Positions 58,933-64,000 of a stretch of DNA of 64,000 bases are shown here, piece by piece; the first letter of the stretch is position 1, and the number at the start of each line of letters is the position of its first letter. Source of the stretch: Fimbriiglobus sp. (GTDB taxonomy: Bacteria > Planctomycetota > Planctomycetia > Gemmatales > Gemmataceae); assembly GCA_022841795.1 (NCBI GenBank), contig JALHQU010000012.1, positions 1 to 64,000 on the forward strand, written 5' to 3'. The translations under genes were made by a program, and so were the position numbers. A model generated the notes under the pieces. That model saw nothing but the letters and a program-made list of their open reading frames with translations, had not been told where the DNA came from and did no database searches.

Positions 58933-60951
58933 TCATGTCAGGATGTATGGGTTCTTGAACTCGACCAGACTTCCCCAGTGGCTCTGAAGGAACACGCTGC
59001 CGATGTCGAGAGGGGTTTCCTTCTGTTTGCTTCCAGTTCCATTTAGCTTTGTCATGCCGTCAACCAGATCCTCACCGTTGGAGCCGCCGAAGACCACATA
59101 GAGGCCGTTCGCGAACTCGAAGCTCACTTTCAGTATGGCCGCTTGGACGACCGACTTTCTGTCTGCGGACAGGACGGGCGGCCAGAACTTGACGCGCATC
59201 CGGTTCCACTGGCCCGGCGTCACCGAGAAGTTGTAAATCCCCTCCCCGGCCGGCACCTTGTATGGCCACCCCGGGGTGAGTTGGGTCTTCTCGGACGGCG
59301 ACTGGTCGGCCACCGCTTGACCGAACCCGACGTTCGAACTCAGGATCTGCACCTCGTATCGGTTGTAGATGTACACCCCCGAGTTGCCGAAGTGCTCGGC
59401 GTTCTGCGGCTGTGCCCACTCGCCCGTAGGGCGCATCGGAGTCGCGGCCTGCCCGACGTCGGCCACCCGCCAGTCCACGATGAACTCGAACGCCCCGTAA
59501 CTGGCGTTCGTCTTCAGGTACGGCCCCTCGCCGATCATCGAGTGGACCCACGGGGTGCCGGTCGGGGAGAGGTACGTCGGCGTGTTCCCGTCCCGCCCCC
59601 GCATCCAGGTGCCGTTCTTGTAGTTGGTGTTCACGTCCGTCGGGGTCATCGGGTCCACCACCCACCCGGCCCAGGCGTCGGTGTACCCGGCCGGGTAGTC
59701 GTCGTTGCGGATGATGCCACGGCCAAACGGGGTGACCCGGCCGGCGGCGGTGTTCCCGTCCGGCATCACCGTGAACGACGGATCCTTCAGCACCAGGAAG
59801 AACTCCTCGTCGTTCTCCTTGGTGGAGTCCTCCTTGATGTTCACCGTCACCGTCGCCGTCGCCTGATTCGCCAGGAAGTTGAGGGTGCCCTCGACGGCCT
59901 CGTAGTCCTGCCCGGCGGTGGTAGCCGTGCCGTCCACCGTCTTGTAACCCACGCTCACCGCCTGCCCGAGGTTATTCCCCTGGCGCTTCACCGTGAACGT
60001 GATCTGGTGGGTCGCGTTGGCCCCGTTCCCCTCGGCCGTCTCCACGTTCGGGATCGAGTACCGGGTGGTGAAGAAGGGCAGGATCGCCGCGGCCCCGACC
60101 GCCGAATGTGGGATCGACGAGGTGAACACCTCCAGGGACAAGCCGTCCTCGTCCGCGTCGCTGTCGATGGTGCGGTCGGGGCCCTCGAACGGTTCGCTGA
60201 ATGAATACCCGGCCGGCTTCTCGAACTGCACCTTGTACTCGGCGCTCGTCTGGCGGACGAAGTGGAACGCGTAGTTCCCGTCCTCGTCGGTGGTGGCCGG
60301 CAGCCCGAACGCTACCCCGTTCCGCATCAACTGGACGGTCCGCCACGGCTCGCCCGGCTCGCTCGCGTCCTGGATGCCGTCCTCGTCCACGTCCGTCCAC
60401 ATCCGCCCGGCCACCGTCTCCGCGCCGGTCGGCGGGGTGGTCAGGGTCAGCACTTCGGCCACCCACGAGCGGTCGTTGTAGTCCCAGTCGCAGATGGTCG
60501 GGTTAAACGACTGGTCTTCCAGGTAGATGCCCCACAGGTCCGCCCCCGGTGTGGTCGGCGGGGGTGGCGGGAACAGCGGCACGGCCGCGCCCGGCTGCAC
60601 CAGGAACGGCTTGTGGTCGGACGCGGCGAACCCGGCGGTGGCCGGCGAGAAGGTGTACGAGTGCAGCACGGCCGGCTGGGTCGGGCTGATCGGCGGCTCG
60701 GTCATCCGTACCGTCCCGGCTACCACTTGGCGGACGGCCTCGCCGGCGCTCGGGGCGTCGATGTACGCATACCCTGGTTGGGTGGTCTCGAACTCCGTCC
60801 GGGTGCCCAGCCCGCCGTCATAGTATGTGAACGCCGTACTGCCGGCGTACCCCTCGAACGGGCTGAGCATCCGCACCATGAACCACGCCGGTACGCAGCG
60901 GTCTTCCACTTGCTCGCAGTTCAACCGAGTGGCGTAAGCGAAACCGGACAT
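58933..60951 (-). CDS. Multi-domain surface protein: LxxExLExRxxPA-like N-terminus, SdrD-B, Calx-beta, DUF1080-like
   Basis: 672 residues. The N-terminus ATRLNCEQVEDRCVPAWF fits the planctomycete LxxExLExRxxPA export/sorting motif. Next: a DUF4114-like region with LWGIYLEDQ and CDWDYNDRSW (about 140-170); an SdrD-B/Cna-B repeat (GRMWTDVDEDGIQDASEPGE, TTDEDGNYAFHFV, about 182-255); a Calx-beta domain (VSVGYKTVDGTATTAGQDYE, VNIKEDSTKENDEEFFLVLK, about 305-415) whose acidic loops bind calcium in relatives; and a C-terminal DUF1080-like glucanase/lectin fold (NGTWMRGRDGNTPTYLSPTG, YGAFEFIVDWRVADVG, YIYNRYEVQILSS). Probably a surface binding or hydrolytic protein. Domain combination unusual. Confidence 0.83.
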   Translation of the reverse strand: MSGFAYATRLNCEQVEDRCVPAWFMVRMLSPFEGYAGSTAFTYYDGGLGTRTEFETTQPGYAYIDAPSAGEAVRQVVAGTVRMTEPPISPTQPAVLHSYTFSPATAGFAASDHKPFLVQPGAAVPLFPPPPPTTPGADLWGIYLEDQSFNPTICDWDYNDRSWVAEVLTLTTPPTGAETVAGRMWTDVDEDGIQDASEPGEPWRTVQLMRNGVAFGLPATTDEDGNYAFHFVRQTSAEYKVQFEKPAGYSFSEPFEGPDRTIDSDADEDGLSLEVFTSSIPHSAVGAAAILPFFTTRYSIPNVETAEGNGANATHQITFTVKRQGNNLGQAVSVGYKTVDGTATTAGQDYEAVEGTLNFLANQATATVTVNIKEDSTKENDEEFFLVLKDPSFTVMPDGNTAAGRVTPFGRGIIRNDDYPAGYTDAWAGWVVDPMTPTDVNTNYKNGTWMRGRDGNTPTYLSPTGTPWVHSMIGEGPYLKTNASYGAFEFIVDWRVADVGQAATPMRPTGEWAQPQNAEHFGNSGVYIYNRYEVQILSSNVGFGQAVADQSPSEKTQLTPGWPYKVPAGEGIYNFSVTPGQWNRMRVKFWPPVLSADRKSVVQAAILKVSFEFANGLYVVFGGSNGEDLVDGMTKLNGTGSKQKETPLDIGSVFLQSHWGSLVEFKNPYILT

Positions 60952-61149
60952 GGGCGTTCCTCGCGTGCGGACGGATCAGCGTTGCGATCTGACGAACGGA
61001 TTATGACCGAGTCGGGCACGGTGTTCAAGATGGTCCGTGAGATTGTTCGGCGAGCTTTTTTTTACCTCAACCGACCTTCCGCCTCGTCCCGGTTTGTGAA
61101 CAAAATATCACATCCGTCGGAATGGCTCACCGGACGTGGGGGCGAGGTC

Positions 61150-61545
61150 ATGACCACACTGGTTAAGCGAATGCTGGTGCTGATCGGCCTGGTTTTCTTG
61201 GGTGCGGCGGACGCAGATGGCGGGCGCCTAACCACGCCGTTCGTCGCCGGGCTGGAATTGCAGGCGGAACGGGACGAAGTGATGAAACCGCGCAGTTACA
61301 AACCGAAATCGGCTGGGAAATCAGCCCGAATGAAGATTGCCGCCGCACCACCCGCCCGGCCGTTGGTACGGGCCGGTCGTCAGTCGGCGTCGGTGACGGC
61401 CCGGCCCCGCTGGTACTCGGCCAGCCGCTTCTGGTACTCGGCCCGCTCGTCCGGCGGGAGCAGCCCGATCGCCTTCTGCTGCCACTTCACTGCCTGCTCG
61501 TGCCGCCCGAGCGCGGCCGTCGCCGCCGCCAGGGTGTCCAGGTAG
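61150..61545 (+). CDS. Possible small exported protein (doubtful)
   Basis: 131 residues from ATG 61150 with GGCGAGG upstream. The start MTTLVKRMLVLIGLVFLGAA is a good signal peptide, and the next 50 residues look normal, but the last 55 codons run antisense through the end of the TPR gene (61380-61545) and give serine/arginine-rich sequence typical of a non-coding frame. Either a gene whose original 3' end was lost, or a chance frame. Confidence 0.3.
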   Translation: MTTLVKRMLVLIGLVFLGAADADGGRLTTPFVAGLELQAERDEVMKPRSYKPKSAGKSARMKIAAAPPARPLVRAGRQSASVTARPRWYSASRFWYSARSSGGSSPIAFCCHFTACSCRPSAAVAAARVSR

Positions 61546-62918
61546 CTCGGCACCATGTGCCCGGTGCCGTCGCACAGTCGCTTGGCGAGTTCAAACGCCC
61601 GATCCGGGTTGCGAAGGGCGGTGTCCGGGCACGTCGCCAGGATCCACGCCGCGGAGTTCAGCGCGTCCGCGTCGTCCGGCGACATGTCCAGCACCGCCTG
61701 ATAATCGGCCAGGGCGCCGGCGTAGTCCTTCAGCGCGTGGCGGATGCCGCCCCGCAGGTTCCGGGCAGCCGGCTCGTCCCCGCGCTCGACCGCCGCGTCC
61801 GCATCCTTCAGCGCTTCGGGCAGCTTCCCGGCGTGTCGGTGGGCGGTGGCGCGGGCGTGGTACCCGCGGGCGGCGGTCGGCTCCAGCCGCACGGCCTGGC
61901 CGAAGTCGGCGATCGCCCGCTGCGGGTCGAGCAACCCGAGGTGGGCGTACCCCCGCTGGAGGTAAGCATCCGGTTCGTTCGGCCGCAGCTTGATGACGGC
62001 GGTGAAGTCGGCGACGGCCGCGTCCAGGTCCTGCTCGCGGACCTGGGCCAGCCCGCGGTTGTACAGCGGGTCCGGGTCGGTCGGGGTGAGGGCGGCGGCG
62101 GCGGTGAAGTCGGCCACCGCCTTGGCGTGCCAGCCGAGTTCGGCGAACGCCACCCCCCGCTGGTTGAGCGCGGCCGCGTCGTTCGGGTGCAGGCGGACCA
62201 CCGCGTCGAAGTCGGCCGCCGCCTTCGCCTGGAACCCGAGGTCGGTGTTCAGCCGCCCGCGGAGGCGGTAGGCGTCGGCCAGCTTCGGGTTCAGCCGCAG
62301 GGCGGTGGCCAGGTCGGCGAGGGCGGCGTCCGGGTCGCCCAACTTGTCGCGGCTGACCGCCCGGCAGTGGTACGCGCGGGCGGCGCGGGGGGCGATCTCG
62401 ACGGTGGCGGTGAAGTCGGCGATCGCCGCCGCGTGGTCGCCGCGGGCGGCGTGGCACAGCCCGCGGTTGAAGTACCCGCGGGCGGCCTTCGGCGCCAGCT
62501 CGATCGCCTTGTCGAAGTCGGCCACCGCCTCGGCGTGCCGGTTCAGCCGGCGGTACACGTCCCCGCGGCCGTTCAGCGGGTCCGGGTCGGTCGGGTCGGC
62601 GGCGATGGCGGCGGTGAAGTCGGCGGCGGCGGCGGCGTGGTCGCCCAGCTCGGCGAGGGCGGCCCCGCGGTTGTGCAGGGCGGCGGCGTGGTCCGGCTTC
62701 CGCTTGAGCGCCTCGGCAAAGTCGTCCGCCGCCTCGCGGAACCGGCCGAGGGCGGCGTAGGCGTTCCCGCGGGCGTACCACAGCCCGGTGTCGTCCGGGG
62801 CGAGGTCGATGGCCCCGCTGAACTGTTCCAGGGCGCGGTCGTACTCCCGGCGGCGGACGTAGGCCCGCCCGCGGCGGGCCAGTTCGACGGAATCGGGCGG
62901 AGGGGGAGGGGCGGTCAT
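61380..62918 (-). CDS. TPR-array protein (about 12 repeats)
   Basis: 512 residues. About twelve tetratricopeptide repeats from residue 10 on (AYVRRREYDRALEQFSGAID, NAYAALGRFREAADDFAEAL, GLCHAARGDHAAAIADFTAT, GVAFAELGWHAKAVADFTAA, GYAHLGLLDPQRAIADFGQA), followed by a helical cap with AAWILATCPDTALRNPDRAF and EQAVKWQQKAIGLLPPDE. The last part resembles the caps in other planctomycete TPR proteins. No signal or membrane helix, so probably a cytoplasmic scaffold. TATAAT lies only six bases before the ATG, which would give a leaderless message. Confidence 0.9.
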   Translation of the reverse strand: MTAPPPPPDSVELARRGRAYVRRREYDRALEQFSGAIDLAPDDTGLWYARGNAYAALGRFREAADDFAEALKRKPDHAAALHNRGAALAELGDHAAAAADFTAAIAADPTDPDPLNGRGDVYRRLNRHAEAVADFDKAIELAPKAARGYFNRGLCHAARGDHAAAIADFTATVEIAPRAARAYHCRAVSRDKLGDPDAALADLATALRLNPKLADAYRLRGRLNTDLGFQAKAAADFDAVVRLHPNDAAALNQRGVAFAELGWHAKAVADFTAAAALTPTDPDPLYNRGLAQVREQDLDAAVADFTAVIKLRPNEPDAYLQRGYAHLGLLDPQRAIADFGQAVRLEPTAARGYHARATAHRHAGKLPEALKDADAAVERGDEPAARNLRGGIRHALKDYAGALADYQAVLDMSPDDADALNSAAWILATCPDTALRNPDRAFELAKRLCDGTGHMVPSYLDTLAAATAALGRHEQAVKWQQKAIGLLPPDERAEYQKRLAEYQRGRAVTDAD

Positions 62919-62924
62919 GGCGGA

Positions 62925-62930
62925 ATTATA
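62925..62930 (-). promoter_or_regulatory. Possible -10 box for a leaderless TPR transcript
   Basis: TATAAT on the minus strand, ending seven bases before the ATG at 62918. If used, transcription would begin at or near the first codon. No clear -35 box at normal spacing. Confidence 0.35.
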
Positions 62931-63032
62931 GCTCGCGGATTCGCGCCCGCCGGTGAGTTTCGCCAAGCAGCGGCCAGTCCGCCCCGCTACGATGTCACCA
63001 CAATTCTCCTTCCTCCCACCACAAGGCCGCCG

Positions 63033-64000
63033 ATGCCCCGCCTGCTCCCCCTGCTCGCCGCCCTCCTGACCGGCTCCGTCGTAGCTGCTCCACCTAATGT
63101 GATCGTCATCCTGGCTGACGACATCGGGTACGGCGACCTGGGGTGCTACGGGGCGACCAAGATCAAGACCCCGCACCTCGACTCGCTGGCGAAAACCGGG
63201 ATGCGGTTCACCGACGCGCACAGCCCGGCGGCCGTCTGCACCCCCACCCGGTACTCGCTGCTCACCGGCCAGTACGCCTTCCGGCACAAGCCCGGCTCGG
63301 GCATCTTGTCCGGCGTCGCCCCGCTGTGCATCCCGGCCGATCGGCTCACCCTGCCGCAGGTGTTCCAGCGGGCGAAGTACGCCACCGGGGTGGTGGGCAA
63401 GTGGCACCTCGGGCTGGGCGAGAAGGAGCCGGACTACAACGGCGAACTCAAGCCGGGGGCGAAGGAGGTCGGGTTCGACTCCTCGTTCCTCATCCCGGCC
63501 ACCGGCGACCGCACCCCGTGCGTGTACGTGGAGAACGGGCGGGTGGTCGGCCTCGACCCCAAAGACCCCATCAAGGTGGACTACAAGCAGAAGGTGGGCA
63601 CCGAGCCGACCGGCAAGGAAAACCCGGAGAAGCTGACGAACCAGAAGCCGAGCCACGGGCACGACATGACCATCGTGAACGGCATCAGCCGCATCGGGTG
63701 GATGACCGGCGGGAACGCCGCCCGGTGGAAGGACGAGGACATGGCCGACACCCTCACCGCCAAGGCGGTGAAATTCATCGGTGACAACAAGGCGATGCCG
63801 TTCTTCCTGTACTTCGCCACCCACGACGCGCACGTCCCCCGCTGCCCGCACCCGCGGTTCCGGGGCAAGAGCGAGCACGGCCTCCGCGGGGACGCCATCG
63901 CCGAACTCGACTGGTGCGTGGGCGAGCTGCTGGCCGCGCTCGACAAGCACAAGCTGGCCGACAACTCACTGGTCATCTTCACCAGCGACAACGGCGGGGT
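63033..64000 (+). CDS. Exported sulfatase (3' partial)
   Basis: The first 322 codons are visible; the frame is open at the right edge. Signal peptide (MPRLLPLLAALLTGSVVAAP), PPNVIVILADDIGYGDLGCYG with metal-binding DD, then the sulfatase signature VCTPTRYSLLTGQYAFR. The maturation site is CTPTR (cysteine 69), a CxPxR variant with threonine for serine that is common in planctomycete sulfatases. VVGKWHLGLG and VIFTSDNGG are further active-site motifs. Not a paralogue of close similarity to the sulfatase at 51477. Substrate unknown. Confidence 0.94.
   Translation, partial: MPRLLPLLAALLTGSVVAAPPNVIVILADDIGYGDLGCYGATKIKTPHLDSLAKTGMRFTDAHSPAAVCTPTRYSLLTGQYAFRHKPGSGILSGVAPLCIPADRLTLPQVFQRAKYATGVVGKWHLGLGEKEPDYNGELKPGAKEVGFDSSFLIPATGDRTPCVYVENGRVVGLDPKDPIKVDYKQKVGTEPTGKENPEKLTNQKPSHGHDMTIVNGISRIGWMTGGNAARWKDEDMADTLTAKAVKFIGDNKAMPFFLYFATHDAHVPRCPHPRFRGKSEHGLRGDAIAELDWCVGELLAALDKHKLADNSLVIFTSDNGG

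Noticed and set aside
1-64000. CRISPR array, tRNA, rRNA, insertion sequence or prophage
   Set aside because: No regularly spaced direct repeats, cloverleaf-like sequence, rRNA sequence, transposase, integrase or phage structural gene was recognised on either strand. The repeated units are palindromic intergenic elements without their own gene.

Overview
The window reads as a chromosomal piece of a high-GC planctomycete, most likely Gemmataceae. The lineage call rests on the combination of gene families: a DUF1501 plus cytochrome-c/DUF1549/DUF1553 pair, two DUF1559-type proteins, two sulfatases, DUF1571 and TIGR03067 proteins, PEP-CTERM/CHRD and LxxExLExRxxPA-type secreted proteins, three Hanks-type kinases, an ECF sigma factor fused to a membrane helix and a beta-propeller, and a Fae homologue. 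I see no rRNA, tRNA, CRISPR, transposase, phage gene or origin. Almost every base lies in a gene or in a palindromic intergenic element.

Layout. 1-4200: tripartite type-I-secretion-like set (ABC exporter cut by the window edge, HlyD-type adaptor, TolC-like lipoprotein). 4243-13632: zinc-ribbon membrane kinase, small conserved proteins, a single-domain response regulator, DusB, a zinc-ribbon membrane protein with acidic/basic repeats. 13823-17575: Gfo/Idh/MocA oxidoreductase, DUF1571, ndk, TPR protein. 17863-24270: a 2135-residue exported protein of unknown function. 24572-32507: soluble kinase, thioredoxin-fold ferredoxin, exported MBL hydrolase, BNR/CBM9-like fusion, membrane proteins, CHRD/PEP-CTERM protein. 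32840-37844: DUF1501/PSD1 pair and a small lipoprotein. 37966-44091: operon read leftward in the order GntR/YtrA-type regulator, ABC ATPase, fused double ABC-2 permease, DUF1559 protein, second DUF1559 protein, with ATGA overlaps and a recognisable promoter/operator. 44350-49499: ECF sigma-propeller protein followed by two exported paralogous propellers sharing its C-terminal strand. 49601-64000: sulfotransferase, Fae homologue, sulfatase, alpha/beta hydrolase, DAHP synthase (aroF), kinase with a carbohydrate-binding-like extracytoplasmic half, TIGR03067 protein, a multi-domain surface protein, TPR protein and a second sulfatase cut by the right edge.

How the parts fit. The most system-like units are the YtrA-type ABC operon with its translationally coupled exported DUF1559 protein, and the sigma-propeller cluster, which may be a membrane sensor-regulator with two exported partners (inference). 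The other strong signal is non-coding: a dense population of long inverted repeats of several families, some nested, one flanked by a 16-bp direct repeat, occupying seven of the nine convergent gene junctions and sometimes containing the stop codons.

Starts were chosen from the position of signal peptides, conserved domains, overlaps and visible Shine-Dalgarno sequences. Family names are from recognition of motifs, not from database searches.
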